In this document: positions 9,076-18,873 of the stretch, one piece after another
Numbering within the stretch: the first letter of the stretch is position 1
Layout of the letters: every line of letters starts with the position of its first letter
Assembly (NCBI GenBank): GCA_024239075.1
Contig: JANBVI010000064.1
Span: 496,001-560,000 of the forward strand
Length of the DNA stretch: 64,000 nt
Origin: Fischerella sp. CENA71
Lineage (GTDB): Bacteria; Cyanobacteriota; Cyanobacteriia; Cyanobacteriales; Nostocaceae
Reading direction: 5' to 3'
Made by a program: the position numbers and the translations under genes
Notes under the pieces: generated by a model
Databases searched by the model: none
Seen by the model: only the letters and a program-made list of their open reading frames with translations
Told to the model about the DNA's origin: nothing

Positions 9076-9681
9076 TTAATGTCGCTTTGCTCTATTTTCT
9101 TTAATCACATGTAACACCGATGGAACTAACGACACAATAATAATTAAACCAATTATGGGTAATAAATACTTATCCACCTCTTCTGCTGGTAAAGACTTAC
9201 CCAAGAAAAAACCTAACAAAGTAATGCTAAAAGTCCAACCTATGCCGCCAATTAGGTTATAAAACATAAATGTCCGATAATGCATGACACCAATTCCTGC
9301 CACAATCGGCGCAAAAGTCCTGATAATTGGTAAAAAACGAGCTAAAACAATTGTTTTCTTTCCGTGTTGTTGGTAAAACTTTTGAGTTTTTATTAAATAT
9401 TTTTTATGAAATAACCAAGAATCTTCTTTTTGAAATAATCTCCGACCAAGTTTATTCCCAGTTGCATAGCCAACATTATCACCTATTACTGCAAATAGAA
9501 AAGAACCAATAATTAAAATCCAAATATTGAGCAAATTTTGTGAGGCGATAAATCCAGCAGTAAAAAGTAAGCTATCACCAGGTAGGAAAAAACCAATCAA
9601 TAAACCAGATTCAGCAAAAATAATTCCCCAAACTCCAAAGTATCCTAATGATTTAATTAGTTGTAGCAAATCAAAATGCAT
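9076..9681 (-). CDS. DedA family membrane protein
   Basis: A 201-residue protein of the DedA/VTT superfamily, linked to lipid carrier recycling and envelope homeostasis. It shows FAESGLLIGFFLPGDSLLFTAGF, the family's N-terminal re-entrant motif, and LARFLPIIRTFAPIVAGIG, which holds the conserved FxRFxPxxRT-like motif. C-terminal helices (GWTFSITLLGFFLGKSLP and LLPIIGLIIIVSLVPSVLHV) follow. Basic residues end the protein. ATG at 9681; monocistronic. Confidence 0.9.
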   Translation of the reverse strand: MHFDLLQLIKSLGYFGVWGIIFAESGLLIGFFLPGDSLLFTAGFIASQNLLNIWILIIGSFLFAVIGDNVGYATGNKLGRRLFQKEDSWLFHKKYLIKTQKFYQQHGKKTIVLARFLPIIRTFAPIVAGIGVMHYRTFMFYNLIGGIGWTFSITLLGFFLGKSLPAEEVDKYLLPIIGLIIIVSLVPSVLHVIKENRAKRH

Positions 9682-9862
9682 ATAAACTCACAAAATTAAC
9701 GAGATTAAATCCACATTTTAAAGGGTATTGATCTGCTGCAAATAAAAAATAGTATAAAGTTTAAATGATTTTAATGGTCAATGGCATTAGTTATTCTCCT
9801 TTGCCACCACTTCTCCCTGCTCCCTGATTCCCAATCCCCGATCCCCAATACAGGTATAAATC

Positions 9863-10645
9863 ATGCTCAAACACTTGAAATTAATAGGAATATTTTGGAG
9901 TACAGCTATGGCGGCTGAAATGGAGTATCGTGTTAACTTCCTTTTAGCTGCCCTTAGTAGCATGGGCAATTTAGCAGGCAGTTTATTTGGATTATTTTTA
10001 TTTTATGGAAAAGGCTACACATTCCCTGGCTGGTCATGGGAAGCAGCATTGCTAGTACTGGGAATTTTTACTTTATTGCAGGGATTTTCAGCAACTTTTC
10101 TTGGTCCTAACCTAAATCGCATTGTCCGCCATGTCCAAGAAGGAACACTCGATTTTGTTTTATTGAAACCAATCCCCAGTCAGTTTTGGCTTTCTACCCA
10201 TACTCTTTCACCTTGGGGATTACCAGATTTGGTGTTTGGCACCATATTGATTATCTATGCAGGTACAAAACTCAATTTAGGGATAAGCGATTACCTGTTA
10301 AGTACTGTACCCTTGTGTTTTGGCTTAATCATACTTTATAGCCTGTGGTTTATGCTGGGAGCTACCAGTATTTGGTTTGTCAAAATTTATAATGTTACCG
10401 AGGTACTGCGTGGTTTGTTGGAAGCTGGTAGGTATCCGATGGTAGCCTATCCTGCTGCTTATCGTTTCTTCTTCACCTTCATAGTACCCGTTGCATTTTT
10501 AACTACAGTACCGGCAGAAGCGATGTTAGGTCGCAGCGAAATTACTTGGATGCTGGGCGCGGGAGTGCTGGCTGTCCTACTATTTTTTGTTGCTAATAAG
10601 TTTTGGCAGTTTGCATTACGATTTTATACCAGTGCTTCTAGTTAA
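9863..10645 (+). CDS. ABC-2 type transporter permease
   Basis: A 260-residue membrane protein resembling ABC-2 family permeases (the DUF990-like group). Six hydrophobic segments are visible, with the pattern AEMEYRVNFLLAALSSMGNLAGSLFGLF at the start and VRHVQEGTLDFVLLKPIPSQFW after the second helix. The latter is the typical cytosolic loop motif of this group. These permeases work with a separate ATPase, often with a second permease. Neither is adjacent here, so the partner must lie elsewhere. Start ATG 9863. Confidence 0.82.
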   Translation: MLKHLKLIGIFWSTAMAAEMEYRVNFLLAALSSMGNLAGSLFGLFLFYGKGYTFPGWSWEAALLVLGIFTLLQGFSATFLGPNLNRIVRHVQEGTLDFVLLKPIPSQFWLSTHTLSPWGLPDLVFGTILIIYAGTKLNLGISDYLLSTVPLCFGLIILYSLWFMLGATSIWFVKIYNVTEVLRGLLEAGRYPMVAYPAAYRFFFTFIVPVAFLTTVPAEAMLGRSEITWMLGAGVLAVLLFFVANKFWQFALRFYTSASS

Positions 10646-10670
10646 CAACCAAGCGATCGCCAGCAAATAC

Positions 10671-11273
10671 TTAACTTAAAAATAACTCCCTGATTCCTGC
10701 ACTACCAATTTCCACCGCTAATGCTGCCAATAAAAACCCTAAAAGTTGAGTAACAATCACTTCTCCTTCAGCACCGAACCAGTTATCAATAAAGTTTGCC
10801 TGTCGCAGAATTAACCAACTGACAAACATTGCAGCAACAATTCCCACGATCACGCTAATATGCGGATTTGGAGATTCTGACATCAGTAACATCACGCTTG
10901 TGAGTGTGCCAGGGCCTGCCAGTAGAGGTAAAGCCAAGGGTGTAATTGCCACATCGCGATCTTTATCGATTACTGGAGTATCTAAGTCGCCTTGGAGCAT
11001 TTGTAAAGAAATTAATAATAATAGCAATCCCCCAGCGACTCTTAATGATCCCATAGTGATGTCCAAATAACTCAAAAGAAATTTTCCACTAAAAGCAAAG
11101 AGCAAAAGTACTGTGATTGCTACCAAAATGGCTTTATCTATCACTTTGTTTCTTTGTTCTGGTTCCATACCTTTAGTGAGAACTAAAACAATTGGTATAT
11201 TACCGATCGCATCAGCAAGTACAAAAACAGCAACAAAAGTTTTGATCAGAACAGACACATCCACAACAAACAC
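10671..11273 (-). CDS. MarC family membrane protein
   Basis: A 200-residue, six-helix inner membrane protein. The family signature is visible in VFVLADAIGNIPIVLVLTKGM, GSLRVAGGLLLLLISLQML and TPLALPLLAGPGTLTSVMLLM. Despite the name, MarC proteins have no confirmed role in multiple antibiotic resistance and the substrate is unknown. It converges on the ABC-2 permease gene, with a GCGATCGC site in the short gap. Confidence 0.88.
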   Translation of the reverse strand: MFVVDVSVLIKTFVAVFVLADAIGNIPIVLVLTKGMEPEQRNKVIDKAILVAITVLLLFAFSGKFLLSYLDITMGSLRVAGGLLLLLISLQMLQGDLDTPVIDKDRDVAITPLALPLLAGPGTLTSVMLLMSESPNPHISVIVGIVAAMFVSWLILRQANFIDNWFGAEGEVIVTQLLGFLLAALAVEIGSAGIRELFLS

Positions 11274-11572
11274 AATTGATTAAAGATTGTCTAAAAACCT
11301 AAATCGAATTGGGTTTTTTATTCAAGCATCTAGGGGAAGAGAGAAGTGTGATGAGTGTGGGGATCGGGGGACAAGGGGACACGGGGACAAGGGGGACACG
11401 GGGACACGGGGACACGGGGACACGGGGACACGGAGAATATTTTTTATTGGTTCACCGCGTCTTCCACTCTCAGCTCTACCTTGTTTCTTCCCAATCCCCA
11501 ATCCCCAATCCCCAATCCCCAATCCCCAATCCCCGATCCCCGATCCCCGATCCCCGATCCCCAATTTAAGTA
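11274..11572. repeat. Repeat-filled gap: GGGGACACG and ATCCCCA short tandem repeats
   Basis: From about 11366 to 11435 a GGGACACG/GGGACAAG unit repeats with period 7-8. From about 11490 to 11565 a CCCCAAT/CCCCGAT heptamer repeats about ten times. Overlapping ORFs (GTRGHGDT, SPIPNPQ) appear on both strands only because of the repeats. I see no gene here. Confidence 0.8.
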
Positions 11573-12376
11573 CTACGGTTGAACCAATGGTTGAATTGCT
11601 AATTCACCTAAGCCAATAGCAGCTAGTAAATCTCTCCACTGTGTTTGAAGTGTATTATTTTGAGGATTTGTTTGGCGCAGTTGTCCTAGTGTGGTGAGCG
11701 CATCGTACCAAAAGCCATTGTTGGCATAAATATTAACTTGTTGGGATTGTTGTGATTTTTGTAACTGTTGAACTAAAGTTTTGCTGGGATTTTTACGCAG
11801 AATGACTCCCTCTACATAAATAGGAGTTGATTGCTTTTGTGGGTAACAATAAACGTTGAAGAACCAACGATACTGTTTACCGACTTGCAGTGACGGAACA
11901 TTTTCGGGTATGGGGACTTTGATAATACCTGCTTTTGCTGGTAGAGCGATCGCAGTTTTATAAACTGAATCTTTGGTTGCATCGTCAAGCAAGACAAATT
12001 CAGCCGGATAACCAGAACTCTTGGTGTAGGGTAGATAAAACCATAACTGAGGATGTTCTTCTGTTGTGAATCCCCAAATATTTGTTACCGATGGCGGCTG
12101 CTCTGTTGAGGGAACCAAAGCAGTTAGGGGTGTTTCAACCTCTGGACAACTACCTCTTCTGGCTCCACCAAAGCGGCGACCTCCAGGAGGAGGACCAGGT
12201 GGCAAATTAGGTAAATCAACCTTAATAGTTCCACTTTTAGGAGGCTGAGGTGAAGTTGGTTGTGAGGGTTGAGTTGGCGTTGACTGCGCGACAACCAACG
12301 AAAAACTACTCAGTAAGTTGGTGCTACTGAGAGTTAACAGCAAAATAAGTTTAATTGGATCTAAATTGAACTTCAT
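11573..12376 (-). CDS. DUF928 domain protein, exported
   Basis: About 267 residues with an N-terminal signal-like hydrophobic segment (LILLLTLSSTNLLSSFSLVVAQ). A Pro-rich linker (TPTQPSQPTSPQPPKSG) precedes a DUF928-type domain that begins around the CPEVETPLTALVP motif and continues through TEEHPQLWFYLPYT and GKQYRWFFNVYCYP. The function is unknown; the family is common in cyanobacteria and tends to sit beside CHAT and CHASE2 proteins, as here. I start at ATG 12376, since the longer reading begins in CATTTGTC-type repeats. It is the last gene of the CHAT cluster, 139 bp after the CHASE2 gene. Confidence 0.82.
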   Translation of the reverse strand: MKFNLDPIKLILLLTLSSTNLLSSFSLVVAQSTPTQPSQPTSPQPPKSGTIKVDLPNLPPGPPPGGRRFGGARRGSCPEVETPLTALVPSTEQPPSVTNIWGFTTEEHPQLWFYLPYTKSSGYPAEFVLLDDATKDSVYKTAIALPAKAGIIKVPIPENVPSLQVGKQYRWFFNVYCYPQKQSTPIYVEGVILRKNPSKTLVQQLQKSQQSQQVNIYANNGFWYDALTTLGQLRQTNPQNNTLQTQWRDLLAAIGLGELAIQPLVQP

Positions 12377-12515
12377 AATGTGAGGATTGAGAAGAGGAAA
12401 AGAGACAAAGGGGAGAGGGGAGTGTGGAGAGTGTGGGAAGACAAGGGAGATAGGGAGAATAAGTAATGACAAATGACCATTGACTCTTGACAAATGACCA
12501 TTGACTCTTGACAAA

Positions 12516-14849
12516 TTATTTTGGCTCTTGATGAATTGCTGTTAAACCAGCTGTTCCTATGAGTGCTAAAGCTGATGGGACAAAAGGCACCCAGTAACCT
12601 TGGATAAATAAGCCAAAGCAAAAAATATAAAGAATTCCTGAGCCAATGACGATAAATATTAGCAAGCGTGTCAAAGAGTGACGCATTTGCCAAGCTAATA
12701 ATCCTCCTGCTACTGACCAAACCCAAATCCACATCACTTCAGCTAAGGAATTCCATGATCGCAGGAGTGGACGTCGGTCTAGAACAGCGCTGAGAATTTG
12801 ACTAACCATGTGAGCTTGTACTAATACTCCTGGCATTTGTTGGTCTAACTCAGTACTATAGGGTGTAGCCCAATAATCTGGAAAATCACCTTTAGCAGTT
12901 ACACCAATCAAGACTATTTTGTTCTTAATTGCGTTGGGGTTAATCGGAGCAGATAACAGTTGTGTCAATGTTACTTGTTCAGCAATTCGCTTTGAGGAAC
13001 GATAGTTGAGTAAAATTTGACCACCGTTAGTATCTATGCCTTGATAACCTCCTGTTCGTGGTTTTAAGAGTGGGAAACTAACATTACCAATTTGAAGATC
13101 ACCTCTGGTAGTAAACTTTGATCTAATTCCTTCAGTTTTTAAATAACGTAATGCGAGTTGTAAGCTGAGAGAAAAAGAAGTAGGACAAGGTGAAGTTGCT
13201 TCTGGGTTCATATACAACAAATGCCGACGCACTACACCATCAGCATCATAAACAAAGTCGCTAAAACCTAAACGGTGTTGGGGAAATTCTGGTGGTGGTT
13301 CAATGCCATTAGTATTGATTGTTGTATCGCTACCTTTGCAGACTCCAAATAAGTTGTCAGTTTGTTTGAGACGATTGAGTAATGTTGCTGACTCTGCTGG
13401 AAAATCACGGTAAATATCTAGACCTATAGCTCGCGGTTGATATTGTTGAAGTTTCTCCAAAACTTTATTGAGGGTTTGATCAGACACAGATGTTCCTTTC
13501 AAAGATTCGCCTCTGCGGCGTTGCGCTGCAATATCAGCATCACCAATGGTTACTAATAACAGGCGTGGATCGGGGTCTTCATTGATGAGAACGGAACGCG
13601 ATCGCATCATCAAATCATAGGCTTGTAAATCCCAATTTTGTAGGACTTCCAAAAATTTCAAGCTTGTAGGGATTGCAGTAATTAATATAGTATTAATTAA
13701 AAAATAAATAATTATACGTAATAAATTAGAAGAATTATAAGTTCGTTTAACAGGTTTGCTTGGAGTAATCCAGCCTGTGAACTCTTGCCAAGTGGGGGGT
13801 GATTCTGCCATATTCTGACAAATTACTGGTAGCCAAGTAGCACAAGGAAATTTATCTTCTAATCCTTGTAATCTTTCCCGTGCTTCTCGCACTGCTAAGT
13901 ATAAAGGTTCACCACCAGCAAAACTATCCAGAAAACCCTTTAAAAATTCTTGTGCAACTAAATCTGGAACAGGTTCGCGCATCACTATCATTTGGGGGAT
14001 GTGCAAATCAGCTAATTTTTCTCCCAATCCCAAACCATCACAGGAGTTGAAAATTGCTAGTTGTAAACCCCGTTCCACTGCTTTTTTTAAGGCATATTTT
14101 AATTCGTCAATTGTGAGACTATCAGTTTTATTTAAAAAAATCTTGCCGCTACAATTATTTCCTTGGCTAGAACTGTGTCCAGCGAAAAAGAGAATATCCC
14201 AGTTTTTTTGCCACAGATAATCATTTAATTCCTTACGCTGTGGTTCAACTAAAAAGCTGACTTCAGCTGCGGGTAATGCTTTGAGTAAAGCCGTATCTGC
14301 CTGAGTATCAATTCCCTGACTATTACCAATAATTGCTAAGATATTTACTTTTTTATTATGAGTTTTCTTGGCAGCAATACGCTCGTATTTTGGAGGTGCT
14401 ATGGCAATTTCCGCCTTGGGGTAGCGTTCAAGTACGTCCCAAAGATGCCAGGGTAAACGCTGCAAATCACGATTTTCTGTTTGTAAAATGACTCGTACTA
14501 TATCTGTAGGCAATAATCTTTCTAGCCATTTTTCACGCACCTGACGAAATTCCGCAGCGAGTAGCCAGGAATTAAGATGCGATCGCAATACATGAGCAGT
14601 TTTGTCACAGTCTTTGAGAATCGATACATTTGTGACTTGCACCTTCTCCGCAGATAGACGAAAACGACTACCTAATCTTGAATAGCTAGACTGCCACGCT
14701 TTATATTTATGTAATAATTCTGTTGCTGCTGGTAGCTTACCCGCAATTTCTGAAGAAGGTAACTCACCTTCTTCGCCAATTTGTAAGGTAACAGCAAATC
14801 CTTGCTCAAAACTACCGTCTGCAAATTTCAGAACTACTAACTTACCCAT
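12516..14849 (-). CDS. CHAT-CHASE2 membrane sensor/protease protein
   Basis: 777 residues. The N-terminal half is a CHAT (caspase-like) domain with the catalytic dyad apparently intact: His225 in FFAGHSSS and Cys270 in FNSCDGLGL. A first membrane segment near 380 (IIIYFLINTILITAIPTSL) leads into an extracytoplasmic CHASE2 domain (AYDLMMRSR, LLLVTIGDADI, RAIGLDIYRDFP, KIVLIGVTAKGDFPDYWATPY). Two or three C-terminal helices (about 705-770) follow. CHASE2 usually feeds kinases or cyclases, but here the likely output is the cytoplasmic CHAT protease. ATG 14849. It lies between the DUF1822 and DUF928 genes on the same strand. Confidence 0.88.
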   Translation of the reverse strand: MGKLVVLKFADGSFEQGFAVTLQIGEEGELPSSEIAGKLPAATELLHKYKAWQSSYSRLGSRFRLSAEKVQVTNVSILKDCDKTAHVLRSHLNSWLLAAEFRQVREKWLERLLPTDIVRVILQTENRDLQRLPWHLWDVLERYPKAEIAIAPPKYERIAAKKTHNKKVNILAIIGNSQGIDTQADTALLKALPAAEVSFLVEPQRKELNDYLWQKNWDILFFAGHSSSQGNNCSGKIFLNKTDSLTIDELKYALKKAVERGLQLAIFNSCDGLGLGEKLADLHIPQMIVMREPVPDLVAQEFLKGFLDSFAGGEPLYLAVREARERLQGLEDKFPCATWLPVICQNMAESPPTWQEFTGWITPSKPVKRTYNSSNLLRIIIYFLINTILITAIPTSLKFLEVLQNWDLQAYDLMMRSRSVLINEDPDPRLLLVTIGDADIAAQRRRGESLKGTSVSDQTLNKVLEKLQQYQPRAIGLDIYRDFPAESATLLNRLKQTDNLFGVCKGSDTTINTNGIEPPPEFPQHRLGFSDFVYDADGVVRRHLLYMNPEATSPCPTSFSLSLQLALRYLKTEGIRSKFTTRGDLQIGNVSFPLLKPRTGGYQGIDTNGGQILLNYRSSKRIAEQVTLTQLLSAPINPNAIKNKIVLIGVTAKGDFPDYWATPYSTELDQQMPGVLVQAHMVSQILSAVLDRRPLLRSWNSLAEVMWIWVWSVAGGLLAWQMRHSLTRLLIFIVIGSGILYIFCFGLFIQGYWVPFVPSALALIGTAGLTAIHQEPK

Positions 14850-15030
14850 AAATTAGAAAGTCATTCGATTTTGGATTTTGGATTACTCTGTCGAGAAGCC
14901 GCACTTTGTGCGTCTATGGATTTTGGATTGACTCCACTCATTAAATCTGCTGCTCTGTACCGTCAAAAAAGTATCGGTAACAGAAATTGAGACACCAAGA
15001 AAACGAGAACAAATGACAAATAACAAATAA

Positions 15031-15999
15031 CTAAATCACAAAATGTTCTTTCACACAGGCATCCTGTAATGCTACTTGAACAGTAAATTCTTCTTTGGGT
15101 TCTCCTGCAAATTTTAATTGCATATAATTGTCTGCATTTCTCGCTTGGGCTTCCAAAAATACTCCTCCAGATTTGTCTAAGACTGTAAGTTGAACTCCTG
15201 GTGTTAAGTAATTTTGATTGTTAGCAGGATAAAGTTGTACCAAAACGTTGGTTTGTTGATCAGCTTGGGGACTAATTTCTACAACTAACATGACAAGTTG
15301 GTTGGCAATCTGAATTCCTAAATCAATTAATTTTCCTCGTCTGACTACTGCTTCTGGCTGATCATTAGTTTGATCTTCAATCAAGTTGCCGCTTCTAAAT
15401 GCAAAAGCTGGCGACATTTCAGGTTGATTCCACAAGGATTCTATAGTTTGCCATCCTGCTTCAAATATACCTGTAAACCATTGACTCAAATTCACTAGTT
15501 CTGAACCTGGTGACTCAAAAGCAGGTGTTAGATGTTCGATTAATTCTTCTAGAGGTTTCAGTTCAGTTAAAGAAATCTCTTCGGTAGCGACACTAGGGAC
15601 AAATCCTAATAATTTTGCTTCTTGGAGAGATTCATCGATTTGCACAAACACGTAACCCACTCGTTCTTCCCATGTTTCAGGGGGGACATAAGCAATTTGT
15701 TGATCCGATAGGACAGGACGGCACTCTAAACGCCCAATTCCTGGTAATTCTAAATCAGCCACATCAGCACACAAACGCATAATCGGATTCCAACTGTCGC
15801 TAGCTGGCAAATCAGTAGGAAGACTCATCATTTGTAAATAATCATTAACTGCTAAGATACACAAAGTATTCAAACGGACTCGTTCCGCAGTCTGAGGATG
15901 TGGCAGTTGATTCGCAAATTGCTGGGCAGTAGTTAAGGCTGCCTTGGTGATGGGCAGTGTTAAAGCGATATCTTCAAGACGATAGGCTTGGTGTGACAT
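15031..15999 (-). CDS. DUF1822 family protein
   Basis: 322 residues matching the cyanobacterial DUF1822 family. Family features are the N-terminal ERVRLNTLCILAVNDYLQML-like segment, SWNPIMRLCADVADLELPG-GRLECRP, and PPETWEERVGYVFVQID. The C-terminus has a beta-rich part (VQLYPANNQNYLTPGVQLTV) and ends near ASLQDACV-type sequence. There is no signal peptide or membrane helix. The function is unknown; the family usually accompanies CHASE2/CHAT genes, as in this cluster. Confidence 0.85.
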   Translation of the reverse strand: MSHQAYRLEDIALTLPITKAALTTAQQFANQLPHPQTAERVRLNTLCILAVNDYLQMMSLPTDLPASDSWNPIMRLCADVADLELPGIGRLECRPVLSDQQIAYVPPETWEERVGYVFVQIDESLQEAKLLGFVPSVATEEISLTELKPLEELIEHLTPAFESPGSELVNLSQWFTGIFEAGWQTIESLWNQPEMSPAFAFRSGNLIEDQTNDQPEAVVRRGKLIDLGIQIANQLVMLVVEISPQADQQTNVLVQLYPANNQNYLTPGVQLTVLDKSGGVFLEAQARNADNYMQLKFAGEPKEEFTVQVALQDACVKEHFVI

Positions 16000-16120
16000 A
16001 GATCATTCCCCAAAGTTTAGTGCTGCTGTATATAGATCGCTCATAATTACAAAAATTACGCAAAAAAAATTGTCGCTGATTCAGGAATTAATTGTTAATG
16101 GTTTGTAGTTATTCATGTGT

Positions 16121-18679
16121 TTACAACCAATTGCCAATCAATACGTAAGCAGACCAAAAACTAGGAGCATTGTAATTGGGATGCTTGAGCAATTTTAGCT
16201 GGGCGCGACGCAAGGCTTCTGCTTTGCTAATCCTACTTTCTTTGAGTTCTCGATAAAAAGCACCAACAAACTGAGCCGTTGATTCGTCATCTATTTGCCA
16301 AAGAGAAGCGATCGTACTGCGTGCGCCAGCGCGTACAGCTGCGCCAGCTAAACCCAGAGCTGCACGTTTGTCTCCTGCTGCTGTCTGACAAGCACTTAAT
16401 ACTAATAGTTGTAGTGCTTCTGCTCTCGTATCATCTCGACTGCGTAGCAGCTTATCAAATTGAGTAACGTTAATTGGACCATCGGCAGCTAAGATAAATG
16501 TCTGATCAGCACGGGAACTAAATTGACCGTGGGTTGCTAAATGCACGACATTAAAAGGATTAGTATTAACTTTGTTTTCTAGTTCTCTACTGGTGAATTG
16601 CCGATCTAATAAGTTGGTTGTGGATATACCTGATTCGCTAATTAGCTCTATCTCTGTTTTGATTGCGGGTAAAGGTGCAAATTCTGAGTATGCTTGTGGT
16701 GGTTGAGTTAACCCTGCGGTTAAGGCTTGTAAACGCTGTCGCTGTAATGGTTTGGGATCAAAGATTTGCAAACCGACGCTCAAAGCTGTTGCGTATTTTT
16801 CGATCAAATATTGTTTTCCGTCATACAGAGAAGACATGGATAAATTACGCAATGCTCCATCAAGTACAAATACTAGGGTATTGACTCCGCTAGCTGATAA
16901 TTGCGATTCAATCGGTTTGATCAGCCAGTTGTAAACCTGCTGTGACTGGGTTCTTGTAGCTTTGATCGCCGCAGGATTCAAAAGATTTTGCCGCAATTGA
17001 GTAATTATTTGTTCGACTTCTGTTTGGGAAATTTGGGTGCTGTAGTTTTGTAAGGGTTGTTTGGGAATTTTGACAATTACCTGTAATTGATTGGGAAGAA
17101 TGATTGGGTATAAAATAGCAGCAGTAGGATTTTCTTTGTCTACAACTTGATCCAATAATATACGCTGACCTTCTAGACAAGCTTCCCGAAAAAAGTTATC
17201 TAATTCGGCTATTTGCAGGGCTTCAATTCGTTGGCGTACTTTTTCTAAAGTTTTTTCTTTTGGTTGTGTTTTTTGAGAATTTAACAGTAATTCTACTGAT
17301 TGCCGATATACTGGTTCGACACTGTCGCGAAAGCTGAATTGTACTTCTCGATTGACTGCTACCAAGTCATTACGAATTGATTCGAGGGTTTGGACTGCTG
17401 AATCATAGGCTGCGATCGCTCCTGGAATATCCCCTTGTAATTTCAGCAATCTACCTAACTGCCATTGCCATCTGTAAGCAATATCGGGTGCATTACTGCT
17501 CTGTGCTAAAAGTAACGCCTGTTCGGTTAAATTTTGTGCTTCAGACCACTGTCTAGTTTGTTCATACAAACTACCTAGACTTCCCAATGCATAAGCTAAG
17601 GAGCGTTGGTCGTTTAAACTACGGGCTTGTTGCACAGCTTTGGCGAGAATTTGAGCAATTTTAGATTGGTTCTCTACAGAATCTAAAATCAAAAGGCTTT
17701 GAGCAAAATTAATCTGAGCATAAACGCTGGCGCGACTGGGAGGAAGTTGGTCGAGTTGGGATTGAATTTGTGGTACTAAACTCAGAGCATCTGTTGGTTT
17801 TTGCTCTTCAATTAGTAAACTCAAAAGATTAAGTTGGGCTTGGACTTTTAACAGAGGTGAGGGAGATTGTTTAACTGTTTGTTGATAAAAATCAATGGCT
17901 TGCTGTGTTTCCTGGCGATCGCGAGCATTATTGCCTAAACTGAAAAGACTCGCAGCAATATAATTAGGTGATTGCAAACGCTTGGCTACTGCTAAACTTT
18001 CTTCGAGAAATTTGTGAGATTCTGGGAATTTGCCCACTAATTGTAGAACATCGCCTAGCGATCGCAACATTACTGTTTTTTCTGGTGAGTCACTTTGCGA
18101 TCGCAATGTCTGTTTTACTTGTAATAGTGTTGCTTCTGCCCGACGGTAAAATCCACTAGAGATTAATGCTTGAGCTTGATTAATCTGCGATCTTACTACG
18201 CCATTTTGATCATTTATTTGAGTATAAATCTTTGCTGCCTGTTGCCAAGTTTTCAAGGCTTCCTCTGGTTGTCCAATGGCAAGTTGCAGACGACCTTGAA
18301 TATCGAGAGTTTGAGCTAATATTTTGGGATCATCTGTACTATTGAGGAGATTTAGACTTTCTGTAATTGCTTGCTTGGCTTCATTCCACGCACCAAGTTG
18401 TTGATAAGCCAGAGAAAGATTACTCAAAGTCACAGCAAGTTTTTTTGTCTCTCCCTGCTGACGATAATTTTGGGCTGCTTGCTGCAATACTTGTACTGCT
18501 TGTGCAAACTGTCCGTTATCGTAGAGTGCTTTCCCTTGTTGTAAAACAGCAGAGATTGTGGGGGAATTAGAAGCAGTAGGGTTAGAAATTTTTGCTAAAA
18601 CTGGTGAATTACTCAAGCAAAGTAAGGTAGTTACCAGTATGAGTGCTAAGAAGCGAGATGTCTTCTTTTTTGATGTCAT
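16121..18679 (-). CDS. TPR-CHAT protein (caspase-like protease with tetratricopeptide repeats)
   Basis: 852 residues. An N-terminal signal-like segment (FLALILVTTLLCLSNSPVLA) suggests export or membrane anchoring. It is followed by about ten TPR units from residue 45 to 430 (for example LSNLSLAYQQLGAWNEAKQA and SLGSLYEQTRQWSEAQNLTE). A CHAT domain fills the C-terminal 350 residues, with the putative dyad His717 (HLATHGQF) and Cys764 (LSACQTAAG). The layout resembles TPR-CHAT proteins. It is the first gene of a same-strand run (TPR-CHAT, DUF1822, CHAT-CHASE2, DUF928). The natural substrate is unknown. Confidence 0.9.
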   Translation of the reverse strand: MTSKKKTSRFLALILVTTLLCLSNSPVLAKISNPTASNSPTISAVLQQGKALYDNGQFAQAVQVLQQAAQNYRQQGETKKLAVTLSNLSLAYQQLGAWNEAKQAITESLNLLNSTDDPKILAQTLDIQGRLQLAIGQPEEALKTWQQAAKIYTQINDQNGVVRSQINQAQALISSGFYRRAEATLLQVKQTLRSQSDSPEKTVMLRSLGDVLQLVGKFPESHKFLEESLAVAKRLQSPNYIAASLFSLGNNARDRQETQQAIDFYQQTVKQSPSPLLKVQAQLNLLSLLIEEQKPTDALSLVPQIQSQLDQLPPSRASVYAQINFAQSLLILDSVENQSKIAQILAKAVQQARSLNDQRSLAYALGSLGSLYEQTRQWSEAQNLTEQALLLAQSSNAPDIAYRWQWQLGRLLKLQGDIPGAIAAYDSAVQTLESIRNDLVAVNREVQFSFRDSVEPVYRQSVELLLNSQKTQPKEKTLEKVRQRIEALQIAELDNFFREACLEGQRILLDQVVDKENPTAAILYPIILPNQLQVIVKIPKQPLQNYSTQISQTEVEQIITQLRQNLLNPAAIKATRTQSQQVYNWLIKPIESQLSASGVNTLVFVLDGALRNLSMSSLYDGKQYLIEKYATALSVGLQIFDPKPLQRQRLQALTAGLTQPPQAYSEFAPLPAIKTEIELISESGISTTNLLDRQFTSRELENKVNTNPFNVVHLATHGQFSSRADQTFILAADGPINVTQFDKLLRSRDDTRAEALQLLVLSACQTAAGDKRAALGLAGAAVRAGARSTIASLWQIDDESTAQFVGAFYRELKESRISKAEALRRAQLKLLKHPNYNAPSFWSAYVLIGNWL

Positions 18680-18873
18680 AAGTTTGAGTCAATCAGTCTC
18701 TCCTCACTCACAGAATATCTAGTTAACGAACCACAAAGGACACAAAGGACACAAAGATTCAAAGTTGTTGGTCAATGGTCAATAGACGCGATTATACTCT
18801 TACCTTGAAGCCGCTTTTACGAGCATCTACGTGTCTGTACAATAGTCAAAGCTCAAGTTTCACCTTCAGAGGC

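Noticed and set aside
11287-11619. Several ORFs on both strands with GTRGHGDT or SPIPNPQ repeats
   Set aside because: They are translations of the heptamer and octamer repeats and shift frame meaninglessly.
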